A DNA stretch of 64,000 bases from Actinomycetota bacterium (GCA_028697145.1 JAQVFR010000001.1:156505-220504), one strand, 5' to 3'; shown: positions 27,369 to 36,044, numbered from the stretch's first letter. Notes: generated by a model not told the origin, from the sequence alone. Numbers and translations are program-made.

Positions 27369-27394
27369 CTTTTCGATATTATCATATCGAAAAG
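27369..27394. promoter_or_regulatory. Palindromic operator candidate in the divergent spacer
   Basis: CTTTTCGATAT, TATC, ATATCGAAAAG: perfect 11-base arms in AT-rich sequence within GC-rich DNA. It lies between the minus-strand acyl-CoA operon and the plus-strand lipoprotein gene, 91 bases upstream of one -10 and 91 bases upstream of the other. A dimeric repressor such as a TetR-family acyl-CoA regulator is possible, but no regulator gene is adjacent. The rest of the 27130-27584 spacer holds only the two promoters listed. Confidence 0.5.
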
Positions 27395-27462
27395 GCGTTA
27401 TCATTCCGGCGGCGCCCACGCTCGTCACCGCGCGGCGCGGCTGACCCGCCACGCCCGACCGC

Positions 27463-27490
27463 TTGCCGCCCGGCTTGCTTGCTTTATAAT
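27463..27490 (+). promoter_or_regulatory. Promoter of the PrcB-domain lipoprotein gene
   Basis: TTGCCG (27463-27468), 16 bases, TATAAT (27485-27490). Transcription would begin near 27497, upstream of the gene. Confidence 0.55.
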
Positions 27491-27584
27491 GGACTGGTGG
27501 GGCGGTTCAGGCCGCTAAGTCCATCAATACCGCGAGGTGATCTGGTTGCGTGGCGTTTCGAAGCGATACGGGAGGCGCGCTTCA

Positions 27585-28130
27585 GTGAAGGCGATGGCCG
27601 TCTGCCTGACCTTCTCCCTCGTGTTTCTGTCCGGCTGCGGCGGGTCTCCTCCCCCCGCGGACGACGCTGGGGGCGGCCCCAGGATCATCCCCCTCGAGAC
27701 CCTTGCCGAGGGGGCCAGCAGCGATTACGGCCGCATCGACGAGATGCCCGTCCCTGAAGACGCTCCCCCGGAATGCCTGGCAATAGACGACGAGGAAGAA
27801 TTCCAGCGCCTTATCTCCCTGGCCTACTTTCCCGAACCCATACCCGAGGTGGATTTCGAAAGCAATATCGTCATGGCCGTGATGCAGGGCCCCAAGAACA
27901 CGGCCGGGTACTCCATCTCCATCACGCGGGCTTTTCAGGTGGGCGGCGAGGTCACGGTCGAGATAAACGCTGTCGAACCCGAGCCCGGTTCCATGACCGC
28001 CCAGGTGCTCACCAGCCCATATCACCTGGTCCTGGCGGAGCGTGCCTCGTTCGAACCCCGCGGCGAACTCACCTTTATCTTCGTGCACCAGCACGGCGAC
28101 ACCGTCTCGCAGCTCTTCGCCGAGGTATGA
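27585..28130 (+). CDS. Secreted lipoprotein with PrcB-like C-terminal domain
   Basis: About 181 residues from GTG at 27585, with GGAGG 9 bases upstream; an earlier GTG at 27537 is possible. The signal peptide MAVCLTFSLVFLSGC ends in a lipobox, so the Cys is lipidated. After a Pro/Gly linker the domain has IVMAVMQGPKNTAGYSISI and later AQVLTSPYHLVLAER, which matches the PrcB_C pattern (protease complex subunit family). Substrate and partner are unknown. Confidence 0.75.
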   Translation: MKAMAVCLTFSLVFLSGCGGSPPPADDAGGGPRIIPLETLAEGASSDYGRIDEMPVPEDAPPECLAIDDEEEFQRLISLAYFPEPIPEVDFESNIVMAVMQGPKNTAGYSISITRAFQVGGEVTVEINAVEPEPGSMTAQVLTSPYHLVLAERASFEPRGELTFIFVHQHGDTVSQLFAEV

Positions 28131-28274
28131 TGCCATGGGAGGGACGGGGAAAGGCGAGACCGGCTCCTCCACAGCACAGACGCCCGTCCCTCCGCGGGCT
28201 ATGGGCGGGCCTCGTGCCGCAACAACACACAAGCCCCCGTGCGCCTCGAGCGCCGCTGTAACCGCAGGTAAAAC

Positions 28275-29774
28275 ATGTCCCGGCACAGGATAGTGGTTAT
28301 AGGCTCGGGGCCAGGCGGTTCCGCCATCGCCGCGCTCATGGCCCATGCCGGGCACGACGTCACCCTCGTGGAGAGGAACGCTTTTCCGGGCGGAAAGTGC
28401 TCGTCCCTGCCGCGGGACGGGTTCGTCGTGGACACGGGCGTGCACATGTTCGGGCGTGGACCCGTCGGCCCTTTCGGGACGATAAGCCGCATCCTCGGCG
28501 AGGGGCCGACCTGGTTGGCTTCTACGCCTTCCTTCACCCTCAGCCTGCCGGGCGGCAGGCTCGAGATGGCCTCGTCCATCCTGCATCCCATCTCCATCCT
28601 CAACTTCATGAAAGGCCATGCGAGGGGCTGGCAGAGGATGGGCTGGACCTCGACCGCGTCCAGGGCCCTCGGCGCACTGGGGCCGCGCGGCCTTTTCTCC
28701 CTGGCCCGCCGCTTCAACCATCCGCGCTACCCCCTCTATGCCGAGCTCCAGGACGTGAGCGTGCGCGATTTCATGACCACGCTCTCCGGCTCGGAAGACT
28801 TCCTGCGCACCTTCCATGCCCAGGCCATGCTGACCATGGTCCTGCCATGGCACCGCGCCAGCATGGGGGAGTTCGCATACATCCTCGCCAGCACCATGCA
28901 GGCCTCGCGGCTCTGCTACCCGTGCGGTGGTTCCGGCGCCGTTCCAGCCTCCTTCCTGCGCGCCCTCCGCAGGAAACGCGGCATCATACGCCTCGACTGC
29001 GAGGTCTCGAGGATCGAGACCAAAGAGGGCCGGGTGCGCGGAGTCACCAGCTCGAAAGGGGAGTTTCTGCCCGCGGACGTGGTCATCTCCAGCGCCGGCC
29101 TGCGCCGCACCGTCGAGTTGGCGGGGCGCGACGCTTTCCCGCGGGACTACCTGGAAGTGGCGGACGGGCTTCGCGATTCCGAGGCCTTCGTCGCCGTGAA
29201 GTTCTTTCTCGAGCGCAAGGTGTCCTCCATGCGCACGCCCTGCCTCCTGCACATGCCCGGACTGTCTCCCCATGCCATGTTCGACTACCTCGAGGACGGC
29301 GGGGTGCCCTCCGACCTCTTCCTCTTCGTCACCGCTCCCGGCAACTGGGACCCTTCCCTGGTGCCGCCGGGAGGAGACTGCCTCATCGTGGGCGTCCCTG
29401 CGCCCAGCAGCCTCGGTCGCCAGGACCAGGCGCGCTCCCTGCTCGATCTGGCGCAGGAACTTGCACGCGGGATATTCCCCGAGATAGACAAGGCCGCGAC
29501 CGCCGTGGAGATGGTCCTCACCGGGGATATCTCGCGCCTGAGCGGGCGGGCGGGAGGCGATTGTATCGGAGCCGCGCAGGAGGTGGGACAGAGCGGCAGC
29601 CGCCGCCCTACGCCGGCCACCCCCATCGGCGGGCTCTTCCTGGTGGGCGCGGACGCCGGGGGTCGGGGTATCGGCACCGAGATGGCCGCCGACAGCGCCC
29701 TGCGCCTCTACTTCCGTTTAAAGGACGGCTTCCTGCGCCCGCGAGGGGCCGGGGACCCCTGCGACCGCGGCTGA
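28275..29774 (+). CDS. CrtI-like FAD-dependent oxidoreductase
   Basis: 499 residues. The N-terminal FAD-binding loop is VVIGSGPGGSAIAALMAHAG followed by ERNAFPGGKCSS, the phytoene desaturase pattern. The C-terminal flavin motif is GGLFLVGADAGGRGIGTEMA. Members desaturate or isomerise carotenoids or related lipids, or reduce isoprenoids. No phytoene synthase or other carotenoid gene is near, so the substrate is unknown. It follows the lipoprotein gene by 144 bases on the same strand. Confidence 0.8.
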   Translation: MSRHRIVVIGSGPGGSAIAALMAHAGHDVTLVERNAFPGGKCSSLPRDGFVVDTGVHMFGRGPVGPFGTISRILGEGPTWLASTPSFTLSLPGGRLEMASSILHPISILNFMKGHARGWQRMGWTSTASRALGALGPRGLFSLARRFNHPRYPLYAELQDVSVRDFMTTLSGSEDFLRTFHAQAMLTMVLPWHRASMGEFAYILASTMQASRLCYPCGGSGAVPASFLRALRRKRGIIRLDCEVSRIETKEGRVRGVTSSKGEFLPADVVISSAGLRRTVELAGRDAFPRDYLEVADGLRDSEAFVAVKFFLERKVSSMRTPCLLHMPGLSPHAMFDYLEDGGVPSDLFLFVTAPGNWDPSLVPPGGDCLIVGVPAPSSLGRQDQARSLLDLAQELARGIFPEIDKAATAVEMVLTGDISRLSGRAGGDCIGAAQEVGQSGSRRPTPATPIGGLFLVGADAGGRGIGTEMAADSALRLYFRLKDGFLRPRGAGDPCDRG

Positions 29775-29838
29775 TATTCGCGCGCGGAGATGTCTGGCGT
29801 TTTCCCGCACCGCGCGACAAAACATCCTCTCCCGGGAT

Positions 29839-29844
29839 TATAAT
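29839..29844 (+). promoter_or_regulatory. -10 element of the AIM24 gene
   Basis: TATAAT 62 bases before the ATG at 29907; CAAGGAGG lies before the ATG. No clear -35. Confidence 0.4.
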
Positions 29845-29906
29845 CAGTCCATGAGTTGATGCGTATCGATCCGTTTGGCTTTTCGCCGGTGACAAGGAGG
29901 TAAGCG

Positions 29907-30869
29907 ATGTTATGCCCCGAATGCGGTCAGGAAAATCAGGATAACGCCGCTTTCTGCAGGTTCTGCGGGTCTTCCCTGCAGGCAGCGGCAGACACGCAAC
30001 AGGCGCAGGGCCCGACCCAGGCGCCAGCGGCCGCCGCTGCTGCCCCGGCCGCCCCCCCACCGCAAGCGGCGGCGCCAGGCGGCCCGTCCACGCCCTTCTC
30101 GGAGGAGCTTGCCCCCACCAGTCTGGCCGCGTTGGTGAAGGAATCGCTGGAGGTGGAGAGCCCCAACGCCTTCAACCTGCAGAACAAGAAACTGCTGCGC
30201 GTGAACATGGCCGCCTCGGGAGGGTCGGTCCTGGCCAAGGCGGGCTCCATGATCGCCTACCAGGGACAGATCAGCTTCTCCCGCCAGGGCAGCGGCGGAG
30301 CGGCGAAGTGGGTGAAGAAAGCGGTATCGGGGGAGGCGTTCACCCTCATGCTGTGCCAGGGGACGGGAGACCTCTTCCTGGCCGATGCCTCCAACGACAT
30401 CGTGCTCATCTACCTCAACAATGAGGCCATAACCGTGGAGGCGTTGAACCTGCTGGCCTTCAGCCCGAGCATCTCCTGGGACATCAAGATGATCAAGGGC
30501 GCCGCGGGCATGATGAGCGGTGGCCTGTGGACGGTGGAGTTAACGGGAACGGGATACCTCGCCCTCATCTCCAAGGGCGAGCCCATGACCATGAAAGTGA
30601 CGCCCGAACAGCCCACCTTCACCGATCCCAACGCCACCATAGCCTGGTCCCAGTCGCTCAATCCCACCATCCACATGGACGCCAACCTGGGCAGCCTCAA
30701 GGGGCTGCTCGGATCCAGGCACGGTGAGCTCTTCCAACTCGCCTTCCAGGGTGACGGCTTTGTGGTGGTGCAACCCAGCGAGGTGGCTCCGTCGACAAGC
30801 CTCCAGGATCCCCGGGGAGGCGGCAGCGGTACCGCCGGGGGAATCCTGGGCGGAATCCTGGGGCAATAG
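29907..30869 (+). CDS. Zinc-ribbon protein with AIM24 domain
   Basis: 320 residues. The N-terminal zinc ribbon has Cys at 3, 6, 17 and 20 (CPEC and CRFC). An Ala/Pro/Gln linker follows to about residue 65. Residues about 80-300 form an AIM24/TIGR00266-like beta-rich domain (LRVNMAASGGSVLAKAGSMI, then GDLFLADASNDI and MTMKVTPEQP). The C-terminus is Gly-rich. AIM24 proteins have no settled bacterial function. It appears to be transcribed alone. Confidence 0.85.
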   Translation: MLCPECGQENQDNAAFCRFCGSSLQAAADTQQAQGPTQAPAAAAAAPAAPPPQAAAPGGPSTPFSEELAPTSLAALVKESLEVESPNAFNLQNKKLLRVNMAASGGSVLAKAGSMIAYQGQISFSRQGSGGAAKWVKKAVSGEAFTLMLCQGTGDLFLADASNDIVLIYLNNEAITVEALNLLAFSPSISWDIKMIKGAAGMMSGGLWTVELTGTGYLALISKGEPMTMKVTPEQPTFTDPNATIAWSQSLNPTIHMDANLGSLKGLLGSRHGELFQLAFQGDGFVVVQPSEVAPSTSLQDPRGGGSGTAGGILGGILGQ

Positions 30870-31011
30870 CGCTCGGGCGCTCCGCGCTGGGAGCGGGCAC
30901 CGGGCTAGCCCGGGTAAGCTCCCCTGAAAGCGAGGCCCTTGTTCCCATGAGCCCTGGAACATAGAATCGGTAAGAGCGTGAGGCTGTCGCGTTGATCGGT
31001 GGGGGATGCGT

Positions 31012-31734
31012 ATGGGACTTTTCGACCGCCCTCTGGGTGAGATCTACGAATACATGGAGGACAGACACCGCAGCGGTGCCGCCAGGGAACTGCCCTTCAC
31101 CCCGGTGATCCCGCTCGCCGAATCGAGCCAGGTGATATTGAGCGAGGACACCGGCCTGGAACTGGGAAATCCTGGCATGGCCTCCCGCTCGCTGCTGCTC
31201 TGGGACACGGGAGACAGGGTAATCGACGGCCGCATCACCCTGGTGGGCCCGGATTTCACCGCGGCGCCCTCCCCCAGTCTCCCCTTCGCGCAGGTGGTCA
31301 TGGTCGGGGGGGACTTCAGCGACGAATACGACTGCTACCGCGACCTGCGCGACGCCACCTACAACGTCCGCCTGCGCGGCTTCATGAGCCGCGTATTTCC
31401 CGGCAGGCAGTCCATCTGGTGCCGCGTGAGCAAGAATGCCCTGGCCGGGGGCTTCAGTGCCCAGGTCCTGGGCAGTTCCCTCATCCAGGCCCTGAAGCGC
31501 CTGGAATTCGTGCGCGCCGCCGAAGTCCTTTTCGTGACCTCCTCGAGAAATGACGTGGAAGAGCTCGCCGCTCCCGCCGACAAGGTGCTTGATATCGTCG
31601 AGGCCCTGATAAAGATGTACGAGGAGATGAACTTCGACTGCGAGGAATGCGAATACGTCGACGTGTGCGACGAGGTCGTGGAGCTGAGGCAGATCCGTGA
31701 GAGGCTGAAGGCCGAGAGGAAAGGAGGCGAATAG
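31012..31734 (+). CDS. CdhC/AcsB-like protein paired with CooC (tentative)
   Basis: About 240 residues from ATG at 31012, with GGGGG 6 bases upstream; an ATG two codons earlier is also possible. The central part (LELGNPGMASRSLLLWD, then RITLVGPDF and VVMVGGDFSDEYDCY) resembles, from memory, the beta subunit family of acetyl-CoA decarbonylase/synthase. The C-terminus carries C-x2-C-x5-C (FDCEECEYVDVCDEVVEL). The stop is 5 bases before cooC. An accessory or carrier role in nickel enzyme maturation is inferred; the family call is not secure. Confidence 0.5.
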   Translation: MGLFDRPLGEIYEYMEDRHRSGAARELPFTPVIPLAESSQVILSEDTGLELGNPGMASRSLLLWDTGDRVIDGRITLVGPDFTAAPSPSLPFAQVVMVGGDFSDEYDCYRDLRDATYNVRLRGFMSRVFPGRQSIWCRVSKNALAGGFSAQVLGSSLIQALKRLEFVRAAEVLFVTSSRNDVEELAAPADKVLDIVEALIKMYEEMNFDCEECEYVDVCDEVVELRQIRERLKAERKGGE

Positions 31735-31738
31735 CGTC

Positions 31739-32515
31739 GTGGCGGAAACGGCTCCCGAAACGCCGGGCAAGGTGATAGCCATATGCGGCAAGGGCGGCGT
31801 GGGCAAGACCACCATATCCGCTCTCCTCTCGCGCCTGTTCCGCGAGGACGGCAGCGGCAGGGTGCTCGTGGTCGACGCCGATCCCGCCGTCGGCCTGGGG
31901 ATCGCCCTGGACCGTTTCCCGAAACGCACCGTGAACGACGTGCGCAAGGAGATCATCTCCGCGGTTCGCGAGCGCTCCACAGACAGCGTTGACCTCGCCG
32001 CCTCCGTGGATTACAAGATGATGGAGATCGTGATGGAGTCGGGCAATCTCGGCTTTCTCTCCGTGGGACGCCCCGAGGAGGAGGGTTGCTACTGCCAGCT
32101 CAACACCCTCCTGAGGGAGGCCATTGAGTCTCTCTCGGCCCACTTCGACCTCACCCTCATCGACGCCGAAGCGGGAGTGGAACAGGTAAACCGCCGCGTC
32201 ATGCGCTCCGTATCCCACCTGCTCCTGGTGAGCGACACCACCCTCAAGGCCGTGCGCGTCGCCGAGGCGATACGTAAAGTGGCGGACGACGCCGTTGATT
32301 TCAGGAAGCTCGGGCTGGTCGTCAACCGCGCGCGCGGAGAGGAAGACGCCCGGCGCCTGGCCTCACGCAGCGACCTTCCCTTCCTGGGTTGGATTCCGGA
32401 GGACGACACGGTGGGGGAATTCGACGCCGAAGCCAAAAGCTTCCTCGACCTGCCCGCGTGCCCCGCGCTGGAGGCGGTGAGGTCCCATATTCTGGAGGGC
32501 GGCTTCCTGCTCTGA
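31739..32515 (+). CDS. cooC: CooC-type nickel-insertion ATPase
   Basis: 258 residues from GTG at 31739, with AAAGGAGG 11 bases upstream. A SIMIBI/MinD-like P-loop ICGKGGVGKTT is at residues 16-25, and VDADP follows at 45-49. GCYC (Cys117, Cys119) is the CxC metal-binding motif known in CooC, which helps load nickel into CO dehydrogenase or acetyl-CoA synthase. No CODH or ACS catalytic gene is in the window. It is translationally close to the CdhC-like gene. Confidence 0.88.
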   Translation: MAETAPETPGKVIAICGKGGVGKTTISALLSRLFREDGSGRVLVVDADPAVGLGIALDRFPKRTVNDVRKEIISAVRERSTDSVDLAASVDYKMMEIVMESGNLGFLSVGRPEEEGCYCQLNTLLREAIESLSAHFDLTLIDAEAGVEQVNRRVMRSVSHLLLVSDTTLKAVRVAEAIRKVADDAVDFRKLGLVVNRARGEEDARRLASRSDLPFLGWIPEDDTVGEFDAEAKSFLDLPACPALEAVRSHILEGGFLL

Positions 32516-32593
32516 TCTCGTCCTCGACCGGCTGGACGCCCGCGCGCGGGAGCGATAGAGACGTCCGTCCCCCGCGGGTTTATCTCCGGGAAG

Positions 32594-34432
32594 TCATCCT
32601 TGCTGCAGTCCGTCCAGCTCCATCTCGCGCAAGACCTTCTTGTTCACCTTGAACACCTCGGTCAGGGGCATCTCGTCCAGGAAGACCACCGATCTGGGCA
32701 CCGCGTACTTGGCCACTTTCTCCCTGAGGTAATCCACGTAGTCCTCCTCGGTGATCTTGCCCCTGTACTCCTCCCTCACCTGGACGAAGACCTTGATGCG
32801 CTCGCTCCCCTCCCGCTCGGGATCGGGAACTCCGATGGTGGCGGCCACCTCCGTCGCCGGGTGGTCGTAGAGGATGTCGTCCACTTCCCTGGTGTAGACC
32901 TTGTAACCGGAGACAATGGCCATGTCCTTGGTGCGGTCCACGATGGAGAAGTACCCGTTCTCGTCCATCTTGACCACGTCGCCGGTGTGCACGAAGCCTT
33001 CCTCATCGAGGCCCTTCCCCGGCTCCGGCCAGTACCCCAGCATGCGCTGGGGTCCGGAGAGCAGCATCTCGCCTACCCGGCCGTCCTCTATCATCTCCTT
33101 GAACGGGACGGGCGCCCCCGTGTCGACCTCCACCACTTTGACTGTGGTATCCGGCACCGGTATGCCGATGGTGGCGCGTTTCTCGACCTTCTTCAGCTTG
33201 TCCGATTTGCGGTTGCGGTCCGAGACCATGCCCAGGATGGCCAGGAAGACCTTCCCGTACTGCTTCGGCCCCAACAGCCGCGCCGACAGGTTCATGAAGG
33301 AACTGCTAACGGGGTTGAAGAGGAGCTTGTTCATGACGGGCACCATCTTGCGTCCCCCCATGGCGCGTATGTTGGCGGAGACGTTGAAGTGGGTGACGGG
33401 TGAGAGCTCGGAGAGGCCGTATCCCTCCGAGACGAAACTCTTGCTCTCCTGGTCGAACTTCTCCTGCACGTTAGGGGGAAGGGCCGCGGAGCCGGAGATG
33501 CCGATGATGCGTGTGGCCTTGATGTCCTCCTCCAGCAGCTTCATGAACTGCGTCGGCACTCCGAACTGCAGAACGGGATTATATTCGTGGATCAGCCTGA
33601 GCATACCCTTGGTATCCCGGGGATCGGTGACTATGAGGAGGTTGGAGAACATCCCCCCGATCATGGTGTGCATGATGCAGTGACCGTAGCTGTGGAAGAA
33701 GGGCAGCCCGATCAGGGCCGACGTGTTGCCCTTGAGGATTTTGGTTATGGGCCCGAAGACGGCGGGGTTCTGCAGGGCGTTGGCCACGATGTTACGGTGT
33801 GTGAGCATGCATCCCTTGGGAAGCCCGGTGGTGCCTCCCGTGAAAAGAAGGGTCTCCAGGTCGCGGGAGGGATCGATGTCCACGCGCGGGGGCTCCGGAC
33901 GGGCCTGGGCGATGATCTCTGTCATCCACGCGGCATCCGGCAGCTCCGCCCGCGGGGAGGGACGGTCGGAGTAATCGTCCACCCTGGTTATGATGACGTT
34001 GGGCGCGTCCATGAAGTCTCGCAGCGACTCGGCCAGGGGCAGGTTCTCCTCCAGGCATATCAGTGCCTTGGGAGAACACTCCTTGAACTTGTGGGACAGC
34101 GTGTCGAAGGGCTCCAGGAAACTGCAGGGCACGTGCACCGCGCCCGCCTTGGATATCCCGGTATCGGCGATGATGAACTGCACGGACGTGGGAAGGAGGG
34201 TCGCCACCCTGTCCCCTTTCTCCACTCCCATGGCCGCCAGTGCATTGGCGAGGCGGTCTGCATGGTCCCTCATCTCGGGGTAGGTGATCTCCAGCCCCAT
34301 CTGCACGCATCCCAGGTGGGGCCGCTTCGCGGCCGCCTGGTCCAGGAAGTAGTGGGTCGGCTCGTTGGGATACGGCTCCAGCGTCTCGGGGATGCCTACG
34401 ACCTTGTACTCTTTGAACCAGGGATAATCCAC
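32594..34432 (-). CDS. Fatty acyl-CoA synthetase (AMP-forming)
   Basis: About 612 residues from GTG at 34432, with AAGGGGG 8 bases upstream; a GTG at 34450 is the alternative. The AMP-binding motif LLFTGGTTGLPKGCMLTH, the SEGYGLSELSP motif, HTGDVVKMDENG and DRTKDMAIVSGYKV are present. It activates a fatty or aromatic acid to its CoA ester. An insertion of about 70 residues, rich in basic and hydrophobic residues (MVPVMNKLLF to RNRKSDKLKKVE), lies after the adenylate motif and may touch the membrane. It could feed the hydratase/dehydrogenase pathway. Confidence 0.88.
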   Translation of the reverse strand: MDYPWFKEYKVVGIPETLEPYPNEPTHYFLDQAAAKRPHLGCVQMGLEITYPEMRDHADRLANALAAMGVEKGDRVATLLPTSVQFIIADTGISKAGAVHVPCSFLEPFDTLSHKFKECSPKALICLEENLPLAESLRDFMDAPNVIITRVDDYSDRPSPRAELPDAAWMTEIIAQARPEPPRVDIDPSRDLETLLFTGGTTGLPKGCMLTHRNIVANALQNPAVFGPITKILKGNTSALIGLPFFHSYGHCIMHTMIGGMFSNLLIVTDPRDTKGMLRLIHEYNPVLQFGVPTQFMKLLEEDIKATRIIGISGSAALPPNVQEKFDQESKSFVSEGYGLSELSPVTHFNVSANIRAMGGRKMVPVMNKLLFNPVSSSFMNLSARLLGPKQYGKVFLAILGMVSDRNRKSDKLKKVEKRATIGIPVPDTTVKVVEVDTGAPVPFKEMIEDGRVGEMLLSGPQRMLGYWPEPGKGLDEEGFVHTGDVVKMDENGYFSIVDRTKDMAIVSGYKVYTREVDDILYDHPATEVAATIGVPDPEREGSERIKVFVQVREEYRGKITEEDYVDYLREKVAKYAVPRSVVFLDEMPLTEVFKVNKKVLREMELDGLQQG

Positions 34433-34486
34433 GGAAACAACCCCCTTCACAGCTTGTGACCCCGTCCGGGCTCAACCAGACCGTAC

Positions 34487-34492
34487 ATTATA
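34487..34492 (-). promoter_or_regulatory. -10 element of the acyl-CoA synthetase gene
   Basis: TATAAT on the minus strand, about 55 bases before GTG at 34432. No clear -35. Confidence 0.4.
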
Positions 34493-34584
34493 ATATATTC
34501 GCCCGAAAGCCTTGTAGCCCTCGCGATACCTTGCCGTACGGGTTAAACCTGCCGGAACTGACGCGTCATTACTATACTTTCATG

Positions 34585-34716
34585 TTACCGGTTAGTCAAC
34601 TGACGAGGTGATGCCCGGACCGGCATGCCGGCAGGCGGGTTCAGGGCAGCGCGCGGCGGAGCCGCCTTTGTCGGGATATGCGAAGGGCCGGGCGGCTGAG
34701 CGCCCGGCCCGTTTTT
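34585..34716 (+). ncRNA. Candidate small RNA ending in an intrinsic terminator
   Basis: TATACT at 34573-34578 could start a plus-strand transcript near 34585. The stretch contains a hairpin around 34620-34631 (CCGGCATGCCGG), another GGCGGAGCCGCC, and ends in the terminator at 34685-34716. No ribosome binding site with a sensible protein is seen. It matches no riboswitch I can name. The surrounding spacer 34433-34739 has nothing else. Confidence 0.35.
34685..34716 (+). terminator. Intrinsic terminator, plus strand
   Basis: GGGCCGGGCG, loop GCTGAG, CGCCCGGCCC, then GTTTTT. The T run is only on the plus strand, although no plus-strand gene ends here; this supports a short transcript upstream. 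Confidence 0.8.
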
Positions 34717-34739
34717 ATGCGGTCCTCTCGTCGCTACCG

Positions 34740-35243
34740 TTATGCGCCTCCGCCGAGCCTTCCGATGTAGATGAGGACCTCCGTCCCCTCGTCGCTCACG
34801 GTCACCGTGATCACGGACTCGTCGCTCAGGTCCACGATCCAACTGGCCTCCTTCGTCGCGTCATCGACGATAAAGGGATCTCCGAGCTCGTCCGTGTAGA
34901 AGTCGACGACGTCAGCGAAGCTGTCGCTCGTGGTGAATTCCGCTCCCGCCGTGGTGAATTCACCCTCCTCGGAGCTGCCCGAGACCACGCCCCCGCTGCC
35001 CTCCACGTACTCGGCATCCGGGTAGATGGGAGCGCCGAGGTCTTCCTCGCTGGGGGCCTCGTCTGAATAATCGTAGGTGACATCCCCTTCCTCGGTCTGG
35101 TAGGTGACCTCGCCTCCCTCCTCCTCCACCGTCACATCTCCCATGGGAGTGCTCACCGTCTTCTTGTCGTCACCGCAGCCCGCGACGGCAACGAGGCCTG
35201 CCACCAGGGTAAGCAGCATCAACAGCACAAGGATTTTCTTCAT
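34740..35243 (-). CDS. Secreted acidic lipoprotein
   Basis: 167 residues. The signal peptide MKKILVLLMLLTLVAG ends in the lipobox VAGC. The mature part is very acidic, with repeated Thr/Glu/Gly patterns (DVTVEEEGGEVTYQTEEG), then APIYPDAEYVEGSG and SFADVVDFYTDELG. The latter resembles small secreted proteins of unknown role that carry a YPDAE and FYTDEL pattern. No partner gene is obvious. Confidence 0.75.
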   Translation of the reverse strand: MKKILVLLMLLTLVAGLVAVAGCGDDKKTVSTPMGDVTVEEEGGEVTYQTEEGDVTYDYSDEAPSEEDLGAPIYPDAEYVEGSGGVVSGSSEEGEFTTAGAEFTTSDSFADVVDFYTDELGDPFIVDDATKEASWIVDLSDESVITVTVSDEGTEVLIYIGRLGGGA

Positions 35244-35372
35244 TTGCCTCCCTCCCTCTTAGTCCTTCGTCTTCTGCCGCGCGGGTCTTTTCCGCGGCAA
35301 TAACCGTCTTCCGTTCTCCGCGCCCCCTTATTATAACCGCTGCTGCGGCAGCTCCGCGACATTCTCCGCCGC

Positions 35373-35840
35373 TCAGCCCCTCAGCTTCTCCCCCGCCTCG
35401 CGCCCGAACGACCTGGCCCTCTCCTCCCCGTCCGCCGCCAGAGGACCCTTCATGCCCGAGACGGGATTGTCGAAGGAATCCGCCAGCGGCTCCATGCCTC
35501 TCGCCTCCATTTCGGTGTGGATCTCCCCGGCGGCGCTGGGCTGGCCTTTCTCGCAGGTCTGATGCATACAGGTGCCGAAGGCCGCGAAGGGCTTGCCCCT
35601 CCACTGCTCCCCCACGTTCTTCTTGATGAACTTCCTCACCGGCCCGCTGTTCCTTCCCCCCCGGGTGGGAGACCCCACCACCAGGAAATCGTATCCCGGC
35701 GCGAGTTCCTTGTTTGCCTTGAGGTTGACCAGCTCCACCTCGTGCCCGGCCTCCCGCAGGCCTTGCGCCACCCCCTCAGCCGTCTTCTCGTTGTTCCCGT
35801 AACGGCTGTAATAAACGACCGCTCCCCTCACGACAGACAT
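35373..35840 (-). CDS. Flavodoxin-domain protein
   Basis: 155 residues. The FMN phosphate loop YYSRYGNNEKTAEGVAQGL and the VVGSPTRGGRNSGPVRKF loop are in place for a flavodoxin fold. Such proteins carry electrons or act as quinone/FMN oxidoreductases. GAAGGAGA precedes the ATG. It is separated from the lipoprotein gene by 129 bases and seems to be a single gene. Confidence 0.85.
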   Translation of the reverse strand: MSVVRGAVVYYSRYGNNEKTAEGVAQGLREAGHEVELVNLKANKELAPGYDFLVVGSPTRGGRNSGPVRKFIKKNVGEQWRGKPFAAFGTCMHQTCEKGQPSAAGEIHTEMEARGMEPLADSFDNPVSGMKGPLAADGEERARSFGREAGEKLRG

Positions 35841-35967
35841 CTCCTTCCTCTACGTTCCGCCGCGGCAAGTCCCACCCTTTTCCAGTATCCCCCGCCCCCT
35901 CCACGAATAATCCAGGGAGCGGGAAAGAAAGCCGGGATCATGTCCACGCACGATCCCGGCTGCAGTC

Positions 35968-36044
35968 TGGTGGAGCCGATGGGACTTGAACCCACGACCT
36001 CTACCATGCCAAGGTAGCGCTCTCCCAGGCTGAGCTACGGCCCC
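35968..36044 (-). tRNA. tRNA-Ala (anticodon GGC)
   Basis: A full cloverleaf can be drawn. The acceptor GGGGCCG pairs with CGGCTCC and gives the G3-U70 wobble that marks tRNA-Ala. The anticodon stem is CTACC/GGTAG with loop TTGGCAT (anticodon GGC). The T loop is TTCAAGT within GTGGG/CCCAT. CCA is encoded. Length is 77 bases with CCA. Confidence 0.97.

Noticed and set aside
34585..34684. Known riboswitch or ribozyme (guanidine-III, glmS or hammerhead) because of CTGACGAGG
   Set aside because: Only about nine bases match. The rest of each consensus (for example GAAA for hammerhead) is missing.
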